Assembly (NCBI RefSeq): GCF_001005085.2
Contig: NZ_LBMU02000071.1
Coordinates: forward strand, 1 to 64,000
Origin: Streptomyces humi
GTDB lineage: Bacteria; Actinomycetota; Actinomycetes; Streptomycetales; Streptomycetaceae
Direction: 5' to 3'
DNA length: 64,000 nucleotides
In this document: piece after piece, positions 1-7,891 of the stretch
Layout of the letters: every line of letters begins with the position of its first letter
How positions within the stretch are numbered: position 1 is the first letter of the stretch
Made by a program: the position numbers and the translations under genes
Notes under the pieces: generated by a model
Database searches by the model: none
The model's input: only the letters and a program-made list of their open reading frames with translations
What the model was told of the DNA's origin: nothing

Positions 1-60
1 TCCCGCACCCGGAACCCGATCCGTGCGGTCCCGGTCGGTGTGCCTGGAGCGTGCCCCGTC

Positions 61-92
61 AGGGGCGCGGGGAACTGCGCGACCAGCCCCCG
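61..92 (+). repeat. Dispersed repeat, short form
   Basis: One copy of the window-wide repeat (GGGGCGC followed by GGGGAACTGCGCGACCAGCC). It lies beyond the stop of the leftward lactonase gene, the usual place for this element. The first 60 bases of the window show no codon pattern that I can assign to a gene with confidence. Confidence 0.75.
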
Positions 93-137
93 CGCAGCCG
101 CACCCGAAGGCCGACCGTGCGGTCCTGTCGTGACTGG

Positions 138-998
138 CTAGCCCGTGAACGCCGGTTGGGCCACGCCCTGGCCCGCTCCCGGGATCACCAGGAGTGAACC
201 GGCCGTCGGGTGGGGCGCGGTCAGCCCCACGCGTGCCGTGGTGACGTACAAGTCGCTCAGCCCGGCGCCGCCGAACGCGCACGCCGTCGTACGCGGCGTC
301 GGCAGGGTGACGACCCGGTCCAGCTCACCCGTCGGCGTGTAGCGGCGCACCGCACCCCCGTCCCACAACGCCACCCACACACAGCCGTCCGCGTCGACCG
401 TCAGCCCGTCGGGGAACCCGGCGCCCTCCTCGATCGTCACCAACGGGCGCCGGTTGTGCGGGAGTTCGCCGTCGTAGTCGAAGACGTCCACCCGGCGGGT
501 CGGCGTGTCGACGTAGTAGACGCGGCTGCCGTCCGGGCTCCAGCCCGCCCCGTTGCTGACGGTGACGTCACCCAGCAGCGTCGTCACCGTGCCGTCGCCC
601 GCCACGCGGGCCCACGTGCCCCCGCCCGTCGCCTCGTCGTACCGCATCGTGCCGGCCCACAGGGAGCCGTCGGGGGCCACGGCCGCGTCGTTGGCGCGGC
701 GGCCGGCGACCGGCTCGTGGTGCAGCCAGCGGAACGTGTCGTCGGGGTCGAGAAGCGCGACGCCGTCGCGGAGGTTGAGCACCAGCCCGCCGTTCGCGCG
801 CGGTTTGACCGCGCCGACGTGCTGGTCCGTCGTGCGGACGGTGCGGCGGCCCGTCGCCGGGTCGTACGTGTGCACGCGCGAGCCGAGCACGTCGATCCAT
901 ATCAGGCGGCCGGCCGCCGGGTCCCACGTCGGGCCCTCGCCGAGGGTCGCCTCCGCCGCCACCGCGACCTCGTACCTCGTGTGTGCCGTCGTCGTCAT
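138..998 (-). CDS. SMP-30/gluconolactonase-family sugar lactonase
   Basis: A 286-residue protein of the SMP-30/regucalcin/LRE beta-propeller family, cytoplasmic metal-dependent lactonases that open aldonolactones to aldonic acids. The family metal and substrate residues are visible: Glu in LGEGPTW near the N-terminus, Asn and Asp in the NDAAVAPDG and SNGAGWSPDG blades, and Asp in FPDGLTVDADG. Length is normal for the family. The ATG overlaps the stop of the upstream IclR gene by four bases (ATGA), so the two are co-transcribed and translationally coupled. The substrate cannot be read from sequence. The neighbouring arabinanase operon makes L-arabinono-lactone or galactono-lactone plausible, by inference only. 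Confidence 0.9.
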   Translation of the reverse strand: MTTTAHTRYEVAVAAEATLGEGPTWDPAAGRLIWIDVLGSRVHTYDPATGRRTVRTTDQHVGAVKPRANGGLVLNLRDGVALLDPDDTFRWLHHEPVAGRRANDAAVAPDGSLWAGTMRYDEATGGGTWARVAGDGTVTTLLGDVTVSNGAGWSPDGSRVYYVDTPTRRVDVFDYDGELPHNRRPLVTIEEGAGFPDGLTVDADGCVWVALWDGGAVRRYTPTGELDRVVTLPTPRTTACAFGGAGLSDLYVTTARVGLTAPHPTAGSLLVIPGAGQGVAQPAFTG

Positions 999-1768
999 GC
1001 CACGCTCCGGTGGCCGAGCCGCTCGGAGAGTTCCGCGGCGCCCTTGGCGGCGAGCTGCTCCAGCTCGCCGCGGCGCTCGTCGCTCCAGCGGATCATCGGG
1101 ACGGAGATGGAGAGCGCCGCGACGACCTGGCCGGTGCGGTCGCGGACCGGCGCCGCGACACAGGAGACGTCGGGGTTGGACTCCCGGCTCTCCACGGCGA
1201 TGCCGCGGGCCCGGATCTCGATGAGGGCCTCGCGCAGCGCGTCCGGCTCGGTGATGCTGTTCGGCGTCATCCGGACCAGGTCGGCGTCGTCCGGGATGCG
1301 CGCGGACAGCTCCGGCTCCGGCAGCGACGCCAGCAGCATCTTGCCGACCGAGGTGCAGTGCGCGGGCAGCCGGCGGCCCGCGGCGGAGACCATGCGGACC
1401 GCGTGCGTGGAGTCGACCTTGGCGATGTAGATGACGTCGGTGCCCTCGAGGATCGCCACGTGGACGGTCTCGTCGCAGGTCTCCGCGACGGACCGGGCGA
1501 CCTGCTGGCCCTCGGCGGCGAGGTCGAGCTGCTCGGCGTATCGGCTGCCGAGCTGGTACGGACGGACGCCGAGCCGGTAACGTCCGGGCTGTCCGGGTAC
1601 GGGCACGATGTACGAGCGGGCGGCGAGCGTGGTCACCAACTCGTGCACGGTGGTCCGCGGCAGCTGGAGTTTGCGCACTATGTCGGGGGCGGAGAGAGTC
1701 CCGTCCCCGTCCAGGAAGAGCTCAAGAATGTCGAGAGCCCGGGTCACGGCAGGCACAAGGCGTCCCAC
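995..1768 (-). CDS. IclR-family transcriptional regulator
   Basis: A 257-residue regulator when started at GTG 1768, which follows a GGGAGGGGG ribosome-binding site; the open frame runs further upstream to 1912 but that extension looks non-coding. Residues 1-65 form the winged helix-turn-helix (RALDILELF, then LPRTTVHELVTTL). The remainder is the IclR effector domain, with CDETVHVAILEG and HCTSVGKMLLASLPEPEL, typical of small-acid or sugar-acid sensing. It is coupled to the downstream lactonase gene. A palindrome about 55-70 bp upstream recurs at other sugar genes in this window, so autoregulation and control of those genes is proposed. The ligand is unknown. Confidence 0.92.
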   Translation of the reverse strand: MGRLVPAVTRALDILELFLDGDGTLSAPDIVRKLQLPRTTVHELVTTLAARSYIVPVPGQPGRYRLGVRPYQLGSRYAEQLDLAAEGQQVARSVAETCDETVHVAILEGTDVIYIAKVDSTHAVRMVSAAGRRLPAHCTSVGKMLLASLPEPELSARIPDDADLVRMTPNSITEPDALREALIEIRARGIAVESRESNPDVSCVAAPVRDRTGQVVAALSISVPMIRWSDERRGELEQLAAKGAAELSERLGHRSVA

Positions 1769-1822
1769 GTCCGGCCCCCTCCCTTGGGTATAAGCGCCAG
1801 ATCTCGTCGGAGCGGCGGAGCC

Positions 1823-1838
1823 GTTCGAGATATCAACA
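1823..1838. promoter_or_regulatory. Candidate operator of the IclR regulon (site E)
   Basis: GTTCGAGATATCAACA matches 12 of 16 positions of the palindrome GTTCGATATWTCGAAC found before several sugar genes here. It lies 55-70 bp upstream of the proposed GTG of the IclR gene, where an autoregulatory operator would be expected. It is the weakest site together with that at 36675. Confidence 0.45.
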
Positions 1839-1932
1839 GGCGATCGGCATGACGAACACAGGCTAGCCACCGAGGATTCCCCGGGCAATGGCCGGGAACG
1901 AGCCGGGCACACGCGTGTGCACCATGGGTCCT

Positions 1933-2487
1933 ATGCGACTGGACTTCCAGCTGGTGCTGCTGCGTCGGATGGCCGACCACAATCCGGACCTGGTGGACGA
2001 CGCCCGCCGTGAACTCGGCGCGTCGCTCGCGGACATGAGGGAGACCAACAAGCGCTGGCAGGCGATGGTCCGCTCGCCCCGGTCCCGCTCCGCCGCGGCC
2101 CGCTACCGCTCGGTGCTGGGCCCGCCCGAGTGGGAGACCAAGCGTGCGGTCGGCGACCTGGAGTGCGCGGTCTGGCAGTGGCCGCTCGCCCTCTGGCCGA
2201 CCCTGCGTTTCGAGGTGCTGGTAGGGTCCGGCGGCGCGGTCTGGAACGAATGGCTGGTCCGCGCCCCCGGCGCGCCCGCTCCCACCCTGGAGACCTACGC
2301 CGACCTGACCCCCTGGTCCTGCACGATCGACGAGGCCGCCCGCGCCTTCGCCCCCGCCCGCCCCCTGGAGGGCACCGCCCCGACGCGGTGGGGCCTGGCC
2401 CTCACCCTGCCCGGCGGAGGTCAGGCGGTCGCCGAGTTCACCTGGGGCCTGCTCCAGCGCACCGCCCTCATCGGCGGGCCGCGGTGA
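1933..2487 (+). CDS. Conserved hypothetical protein
   Basis: About 184 residues if started at ATG 1933 (MRLDFQLV); in-frame ATGs at 1888 and 1924 are alternatives and none has a strong ribosome-binding site. The sequence is rich in Trp and Arg (PPEWETKRAVGDLECAVWQWPLALWP), shows no signal peptide or membrane helix and no motif I can assign. It probably belongs to a lineage-restricted actinobacterial family. Its 3' end overlaps the convergent ATP-grasp gene by 20 bases. Codon bias supports a real gene. Function unknown. Confidence 0.7.
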   Translation: MRLDFQLVLLRRMADHNPDLVDDARRELGASLADMRETNKRWQAMVRSPRSRSAAARYRSVLGPPEWETKRAVGDLECAVWQWPLALWPTLRFEVLVGSGGAVWNEWLVRAPGAPAPTLETYADLTPWSCTIDEAARAFAPARPLEGTAPTRWGLALTLPGGGQAVAEFTWGLLQRTALIGGPR

Positions 2488-3346
2488 GGAGCGCCCGGAC
2501 CACCCCGGCCACCGACCCGGGGTGCAGGAAGAGGAACAGGTTGGGCTCGACCAGCTCCAGCTCCATCACCCGTGGCCGCCCGTCCGCTCCGTCGACCAGG
2601 TCCACCCGCGCGTACAGCAGCTCGGGCGCCTCCGGTACGGCGGCCAGCGCGGCCTCGGCGACGGCGACTTCGGCCGGGGTCGGGGTCCACGCCGCAAGGT
2701 CCGGGTGGGCGACCTTGTCGGCGTCGTAGGCCGTGCCCGGGGTGAGGACGGCCCGCTTGCGGCTGGCGTGCAGCAGCCGCCCGCCGAAGAACTGGAGCGC
2801 CCGTTCCCCGCTGACGTCGATGCCGGAGACGTACGGCTGGACCATCGCGGTCAGCCCCTCCTCGTGCATGCGCGCGAGGTGCCGTACGGCCGTCCCGTGT
2901 TCGGCGGGTGTGTAGCGGGCGGCGAACCGGGCGCCGGCGCCGAAGGTCGGCTTGACCACGAAGTCGCGGTCGGTGGGGAGGGCGGGGCCCGCCGGGTCGC
3001 CGGGAGCCAGGTACCTCGTCGGCACCACCGGCACACCGGCCGCGGCGAGGTCACCGAGGTACCGCTTGTCGGTGTTCCACCGCACCACGTCCGCCGGGTT
3101 GGCGATCCGGGTCGCCTTGCCCACCCGCTCCACCCACGTCACGAACTCCTCGGCGCGCCAGCTGTAGTCCCAGGTGGAGCGGATGACGACCAGGTCGTAG
3201 CCGCCCCACTCGGTCTCCGGGTCGTCCCACGGGCGGGCGACGGCATCGGCGCCCGCCTCGGTCAGGGCCCGCAGCAGCACCGGCAGGTCCTGGTCCTTGC
3301 TGGGCTGCGCGCCGGGGTCGTAGGTGGCGAGGGCTATGCGGGGCAC
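2468..3346 (-). CDS. ATP-grasp domain protein
   Basis: A 292-residue protein starting at GTG 3346 behind AGGGAG. The N-terminal part carries VIRSTWDYSW, seen in the glutathione-synthetase-like ATP-grasp group that includes DcsG-type enzymes. The central part has the nucleotide-binding stretch DFVVKPTFGAGARF. The C-terminal part has ARVDLVDG and MELELVEPNLF, carrying the acidic and Asn residues that bind magnesium. Such enzymes ligate a carboxylate to an amine or thiol with ATP hydrolysis. No substrate can be inferred: the neighbours are an unknown convergent gene and a divergently read sugar transporter. Confidence 0.85.
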   Translation of the reverse strand: MPRIALATYDPGAQPSKDQDLPVLLRALTEAGADAVARPWDDPETEWGGYDLVVIRSTWDYSWRAEEFVTWVERVGKATRIANPADVVRWNTDKRYLGDLAAAGVPVVPTRYLAPGDPAGPALPTDRDFVVKPTFGAGARFAARYTPAEHGTAVRHLARMHEEGLTAMVQPYVSGIDVSGERALQFFGGRLLHASRKRAVLTPGTAYDADKVAHPDLAAWTPTPAEVAVAEAALAAVPEAPELLYARVDLVDGADGRPRVMELELVEPNLFLFLHPGSVAGVVRALLTAARR

Positions 3347-3495
3347 GGCGGGGCTCCCTTGACGGACGGCGGCTGCGTTCGCCGCAGGTTAACCGGAGCC
3401 GCCCCCGGAATCCCAGCGTGCCCGCGTCATGCCTGCCGACGTGGGCGGTTCACCGGTGAACAGGTGCCGGATACAGGAAAGTCGCGCCGTACCCA

Positions 3496-3524
3496 TTGAC
3501 GCGGAAGCGCTTCGAATTTACGGT
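3496..3524 (+). promoter_or_regulatory. Promoter of the arabinan-uptake operon
   Basis: TTGACG and TACGGT separated by 17 bp make a plausible -35/-10 pair. The block from 3496 to 3526 is closely similar to 18964-18994 in front of the second arabinanase gene: TTGAC, CG, TTCGA and TACGGTCC are shared in the same register. A perfect 10-bp palindrome GAAGCGCTTC (3504-3513) sits inside the spacer and resembles LacI-family operators. The palindrome is degenerate in the second copy. Confidence 0.6.
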
Positions 3525-3546
3525 CCCGTTCGAAGTTACGGGCGCA

Positions 3547-3562
3547 AGTCGATATTTCGAAC
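3547..3562. promoter_or_regulatory. Candidate operator of the IclR regulon (site A)
   Basis: AGTCGATATTTCGAAC matches 14 of 16 positions of the palindrome shared with four other sites. It lies just downstream of the predicted -10 and about 80 bp upstream of the binding-protein start codon, so a bound protein would block early transcription. Confidence 0.6.
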
Positions 3563-3641
3563 AGCTGTCTCGAGTAACCCCCCACGGAGCACGACACGCA
3601 CGACCGCACGCACGACAGATCCCCGAAGGTAAGGGCGGGCA

Positions 3642-4997
3642 ATGGGACGACCTGGCCTCACTCGCAGGCAACTACTGAGCACGGCGGGAGGGCTGGCGGT
3701 GGCAGGGAGCTTCGGCTTCGCGGCCCTCGGCAGCGGCGCCGACGCGCTCGCCTCCACCGCGCGCACCCGGGTGCGCTACTGGAACCTCTTCAGCGGCGGC
3801 GACGGCTCCAACATGATCGCCATGCTGGACGCCTTCCGTAAGGCGCACCCGGACATCGCGGTGAAGGACTCCACGCTCCAGTGGGGCAACCCCTTCTACA
3901 CCAAGCTCGCCATGGCGGCCGCCGGCAACCGGGCACCGGACCTCGGTGTCATGCACATCGGCCGGGTCGCCGGCTTCGCGCCCGGCCGCCTGCTGGACGC
4001 CTGGGACACCGGGCTGCTCGCCAAGTACGGCCTGCGGGAGTCGGACTACAACCCGAAGCTCTGGCAGCGCGGCGTCGTCGACGGCAAGCTCTACGCCCTC
4101 CCGCTCGACGTCCACGTGCAGCTCTGCTTCTACCGCAAGGACGTGCTGAGGAAGGCCGGCCTGCTCGGCGCCGACGACCGGATCGTGCCGGTCACCTCGG
4201 TCGACGACTGGTTCGGCGTCCTCAAGGAGGCCAGGAAGGCCACCAAGAAGGGCCTCCAGACCATCGGCCTGTGGATCAACGACCAGAACTTCCAGTGGTG
4301 GTTCTTCGTCGCCTTCTACACCCAGCTCGGCGGCACCTGGTTCGACGACGCGAAGACCGAGGTCACCTTCGACACCGACAAGGCCACGCAGGTCCTGGAG
4401 TTCCTGCGCCGGCATGTCACCGACGGCTACGCGAACCCGGCCATGGGCTCCGTCAACGCCGAACAGTTCATCAACGGCGCCCCGTTCGCCTGGGAGGGCA
4501 ACTGGTCGGTGCCGGTCTACTCCGGCGCGAAGCTGGAGTACGGCGCGATCCCGCTGCCGCCCGTCTTCGGCACCCGGGCCACCCACGCCGAGTCGCACTC
4601 CTTCGTCCTGCCGCACCAGTCCGACCGCGGCGGCGCCACCGACGAGGCCGCCCACCAGCTGGCCGCGTACGTCGTCACGCACGCCCAGCAGTGGGCGGCC
4701 GGCGGCCACATCCCCGCCTACCTGCCGACGCTGTCCACCCCGGCGTACCAGAAGCTCTCCCCGCAGAACGAGTACGTGTCGGCCATGAACCACCAGGCCA
4801 ACGAGCCCAAGGTGTGGTTCGCGGGCTCCACCGGCATCCTCGCCCAGCGGGTCGGCCCGATCGTCGTCTCCTCGACCGTGGGCTCGGCGAAACCCGACGC
4901 CGCGGCCGGCCGGATGAAGAAGGAACTCGCCACGCTGCTCGCGATGAAGAACCCCATGGACGGCAAGACCGCCGCGCAGGGAGGTACGGCCGCATGA
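3642..4997 (+). CDS. ABC transporter sugar-binding protein
   Basis: A 451-residue extracellular solute-binding protein of the family-1 (maltose/oligosaccharide) type. A twin-arginine signal (TRRQLLS followed by a hydrophobic Ala/Gly stretch) directs export; no lipobox cysteine is seen, so retention presumably depends on the Tat signal anchor. The mature part begins VRYWNLFSGGDG, the usual first strand of this fold. It is the first gene of an operon with two permeases, a GH43 arabinanase and a GH51 arabinofuranosidase, so arabino-oligosaccharides are the likely cargo (inference). No ATPase is encoded nearby; a shared MsiK-type ATPase elsewhere is usual in Streptomyces. Its stop overlaps the next start. 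Confidence 0.9.
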   Translation: MGRPGLTRRQLLSTAGGLAVAGSFGFAALGSGADALASTARTRVRYWNLFSGGDGSNMIAMLDAFRKAHPDIAVKDSTLQWGNPFYTKLAMAAAGNRAPDLGVMHIGRVAGFAPGRLLDAWDTGLLAKYGLRESDYNPKLWQRGVVDGKLYALPLDVHVQLCFYRKDVLRKAGLLGADDRIVPVTSVDDWFGVLKEARKATKKGLQTIGLWINDQNFQWWFFVAFYTQLGGTWFDDAKTEVTFDTDKATQVLEFLRRHVTDGYANPAMGSVNAEQFINGAPFAWEGNWSVPVYSGAKLEYGAIPLPPVFGTRATHAESHSFVLPHQSDRGGATDEAAHQLAAYVVTHAQQWAAGGHIPAYLPTLSTPAYQKLSPQNEYVSAMNHQANEPKVWFAGSTGILAQRVGPIVVSSTVGSAKPDAAAGRMKKELATLLAMKNPMDGKTAAQGGTAA

Positions 4998-5932
4998 CGA
5001 CCGCCGAGACAGTCCTCGCCCCGGCCCGCGCCAGGACCGCGGCCGCGAGCGCCACCCTCCGCCGCAGGCAGGGCTTCCAGCACGGCGGCTGGTTCGTGGC
5101 GCCCTTCCTGGCCCTGTTCGCCCTCTTCGTGGTCTGGCCGCTGCTGCGCGGCGTCTACCTCAGCCTCACGGACGCCAACATCACCGGCGCGGGCGCGAAC
5201 TTCATCGGCCTCGACAACTACCGCGAGGCCCTGAAGGACCCCCTGATGTGGGACGCCCTCGGCCACAGCGCGTACTTCACGCTGCTGGTCGTGCCCTGCA
5301 TCACGGTCCTCGCTTTCCTCCTCGCGATGCTCGCCCACCACATCGAGCGCGGGAAGTGGCTGTGGCGCCTGTGCTTCTTCGCGCCCTTCCTGCTGCCCTC
5401 CACCGTCGCCGGCAACCTCTGGCAGTGGCTGTTCAACCCCGGCACCGGAATGATCAACTACGTGTTCGGCGGCGACACGCCCTGGCTCACCGACAAGTCG
5501 TACGCGATGCTCGCCATCGTCATCGAGACCCTGTGGTGGACCGTCGGCTTCAGCTTCCTGCTGTACCTCGCCGCCCTCCAGTCCATCCCCGCGCACCTCT
5601 ACGAGGCCGCGAAACTGGACGGCGCGAACGCCTGGCACCGCATGGTCCACATCACCCTGCCGATGCTGCGCAACATCACCGGCCTGGTGATCGCCCTCCA
5701 GATCCTCGCCTCACTCCAGGTCTTCGACCAGGCGGTGGTCATGATGGACTTCGGGCCCGGCCCCGAGAGCTCCACCCGCACCTTCGTCCAGTACACCCTG
5801 GAGGAGGGCTTCACCAGCTACCGCGTGGGCTACGCCTCCGCGATCTCCATCATCTTCTTCGTGATCATCGCCGCCGTCGCCCTCGCGAGGATGTGGCTGC
5901 TGCGCAACCGCACCGAGGAGGCCACCCGATGA
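4994..5932 (+). CDS. ABC transporter permease (MalF-like)
   Basis: A 312-residue inner-membrane permease. About six hydrophobic helices follow an N-terminal cytoplasmic stretch. The EAA loop is recognisable as YEAAKLDGANAWHRMVHITLP, the segment that contacts the ATPase. The ATG overlaps the binding-protein stop by four bases and its own stop overlaps the second permease in the same way, indicating a tightly coupled transporter operon. The first helix begins near residue 30. Confidence 0.93.
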   Translation: MTTAETVLAPARARTAAASATLRRRQGFQHGGWFVAPFLALFALFVVWPLLRGVYLSLTDANITGAGANFIGLDNYREALKDPLMWDALGHSAYFTLLVVPCITVLAFLLAMLAHHIERGKWLWRLCFFAPFLLPSTVAGNLWQWLFNPGTGMINYVFGGDTPWLTDKSYAMLAIVIETLWWTVGFSFLLYLAALQSIPAHLYEAAKLDGANAWHRMVHITLPMLRNITGLVIALQILASLQVFDQAVVMMDFGPGPESSTRTFVQYTLEEGFTSYRVGYASAISIIFFVIIAAVALARMWLLRNRTEEATR

Positions 5933-6783
5933 CGACCGCAGTGCCCGTGAAGCCCCGTAGGACATGGACCCCCAGCCAGATCGTCCTCACCCTCCTCGGC
6001 ACGGCCGTCTCGGCGGTCTTCCTCGCCCCGCTCCTCTGGGGTCTGTTCACCTCCCTCAAGTCGGAGACGGAGGCCGTCGACGTACCGACGCACTGGCTGC
6101 CGAGGCACTGGACGGGCCAGGCCTGGAAGGCCCTCTTCGACACCGGCAACATCACGAACTGGTTCGTGAACTCGCTCGTCGTCTCCGTCTGCGTGACATC
6201 GATCGTGCTGCTGGTCAGCGCCCTCGCCGGATACGGCTTCGCCCGCACCGAGTTCCGCGGCAAGGGCGCGCTGATGGGCCTGGTCATGTCCGGCCTGATG
6301 GTCTCCCCGGCCGTCCTCGGCGTACCCCTGTTCACCACCGTGCAGCAGATGGGCATGGTCGACACCTACTGGGGGATGATCCTCCCGCAGTGCGCCCCGG
6401 CCGCGATGGTCTACATCCTCTACAAGTTCTTCCAGGGCATCCCGCGCGAACTGGAGGAGGCCGCCTTCATCGACGGCGCGGGCCGCTGGCGGGTCTTCTT
6501 CACCATCGTCCTCCCGCTCTCACGCCCCTCCCTCGCGGCGGTCGGCATCTTCACCTTCATCGCCTCGTGGAACAACTTCCTGTGGCCCTACATGGTGACC
6601 AACAACCCCGACCTGATGACCATGCCGAACGGCATCGCGACGGTCATGAACTCCTACGGCATCCAGTGGGCGCAGCTCATGGCCGGCGGCCTGATGGCGG
6701 GCCTCCCGCTGATCATCGTGTTCGTCTTCTTCCAGCGCCAGATCGTGGCGGGCGTGGCCCACACGGGCCTGGCCGGCCAGTAG
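5929..6783 (+). CDS. ABC transporter permease (MalG-like)
   Basis: A 284-residue permease forming the heterodimer partner of the preceding MalF-like protein. It has the EAA loop LEEAAFIDGAGRWRVFFTIVLP and six predicted membrane helices. The ATGA overlap with the upstream permease supports coupled synthesis. The next gene, a secreted arabinanase, starts only 11 bases after its stop, tying import to extracellular arabinan hydrolysis. Confidence 0.93.
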   Translation: MTTAVPVKPRRTWTPSQIVLTLLGTAVSAVFLAPLLWGLFTSLKSETEAVDVPTHWLPRHWTGQAWKALFDTGNITNWFVNSLVVSVCVTSIVLLVSALAGYGFARTEFRGKGALMGLVMSGLMVSPAVLGVPLFTTVQQMGMVDTYWGMILPQCAPAAMVYILYKFFQGIPRELEEAAFIDGAGRWRVFFTIVLPLSRPSLAAVGIFTFIASWNNFLWPYMVTNNPDLMTMPNGIATVMNSYGIQWAQLMAGGLMAGLPLIIVFVFFQRQIVAGVAHTGLAGQ

Positions 6784-6794
6784 GGAGCCCCGAG

Positions 6795-7766
6795 GTGAAG
6801 CGCTTCCCGAGACTCGCCGCACTCCTCGCGGCCGCGACGATCGCCCTCCTGCCCACCACCGCCTCCGCCGACGTCGCCTACCCCGACCCCCTCCCCCTCA
6901 CCGGCCAGCAGATCATCCACGACCCCACGGTCCACCGGCTGAGGAACGGCCAGTACGTCGCCTACTCCACCGGCGGCGTCATCGGCGCCCGCCTCTCCAC
7001 GGACCTCCGCGACTGGACCGACGCGGGCAACGCCTTCACCACCCCGCCGAGCTGGTGGTACGACTACAACTCCACCGCCGACCCCTGGGCGCCCGACCTC
7101 TCCTACCGCGACGGCCGCTACTGGCTCTACTACGCCGTCTCCTCCTGGGGCACCAACCACTCCGCGATCGGCGTGGCGACCTCCCCGTCCGGTCTCCCCG
7201 GCACCTGGACCGACCACGGCCCCGCCTTCACCTCCGCGACCACGGACTCCTGGAACGCCATCGATCCGGCGATCGTCCGCGCCGACGGCCGACTGTGGAT
7301 GGCGTTCGGCTCCTACTGGACCGGCATCCGCATGGTCGAACTCGACCGCAGGACCGGCAGGGCGATCCAGGGTGCCCCCGTCGCCCACCTGGCCACCCGC
7401 CCGGACGCCCCCTACGCGGTCGAGGGCGCGTCGATCCTCCGCCACGGCCGCTACTACTACCTCTTCGCCTCGTACGACGCCTGTTGCGCCGGCGTGAACT
7501 CCACCTACAAGATCAGAGTGGGCCGCTCGACAAAGGTGACGGGCCCGTACACCGACAGCACCGGGACGCCGATGCTGAACGGAGGCGGCGACCTGCTGCT
7601 GTCCTCCCACGGCCGCTATGTGGGCCCAGGCGGCGAATCAACGTTCCGTGCCCACGGCAGGACCTGGCTGGCGTACCACTACTACGACGCAGCCGACAAC
7701 GGCACCCCGAAGCTCGGGCTGAACCCCTTGGGCTGGACAGAGAACGGCTGGCCGAAACTTACTTAG
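6795..7766 (+). CDS. Secreted GH43 arabinan endo-1,5-alpha-L-arabinosidase
   Basis: A 323-residue protein starting at GTG 6795 with GGGAG upstream. Residues 1-26 form a Sec signal peptide ending in TASA. The five-bladed propeller of family GH43 is marked by the catalytic base Asp in HDPTV, the pKa-modulating Asp in NAIDPAIV and the acid Glu in AVEGAS. The SYDACCAG segment with vicinal cysteines is also present in the paralogue at 19051. It should cut the arabinan backbone outside the cell to give arabino-oligosaccharides for the transporter encoded upstream. The stop is followed by a long-form dispersed repeat. Confidence 0.93.
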   Translation: MKRFPRLAALLAAATIALLPTTASADVAYPDPLPLTGQQIIHDPTVHRLRNGQYVAYSTGGVIGARLSTDLRDWTDAGNAFTTPPSWWYDYNSTADPWAPDLSYRDGRYWLYYAVSSWGTNHSAIGVATSPSGLPGTWTDHGPAFTSATTDSWNAIDPAIVRADGRLWMAFGSYWTGIRMVELDRRTGRAIQGAPVAHLATRPDAPYAVEGASILRHGRYYYLFASYDACCAGVNSTYKIRVGRSTKVTGPYTDSTGTPMLNGGGDLLLSSHGRYVGPGGESTFRAHGRTWLAYHYYDAADNGTPKLGLNPLGWTENGWPKLT

Positions 7767-7780
7767 GGGCGGCCGACCCA

Positions 7781-7836
7781 GGGGCGCTGGGGGCACCCCC
7801 GGCCGAAGGCTCGGGGATGAACTGCGTGACCAGCCC
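7781..7836 (+). repeat. Dispersed repeat, long form
   Basis: GGGGCGC, then the insert TGGGGGCACCCCCGGCC with GAAGGCTCGGGGA, then AACTGCGTGACCAGCC. It separates the arabinanase from the arabinofuranosidase. It contains an in-frame ATG (7817) that could be mistaken for the start of the downstream gene. Confidence 0.8.
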
Positions 7837-7891
7837 CGACGCACCCGCACCCGCCCACGAGACACAAGAACCCACCCCCGAAAGGCGAAAA

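Noticed and set aside
1769-1912. N-terminal extension of the IclR protein to 1912
   Set aside because: The extra 48 residues are not IclR-like, would cover the candidate operator, and a good ribosome-binding site precedes GTG 1768.
3881-7766. Long fused frames reading through the ABC transporter operon
   Set aside because: They enter the permease and GH43 genes in frame only after their true starts; the upstream parts are Arg/Pro-rich off-frame translations. ATGA overlaps and family N-termini define the real starts.
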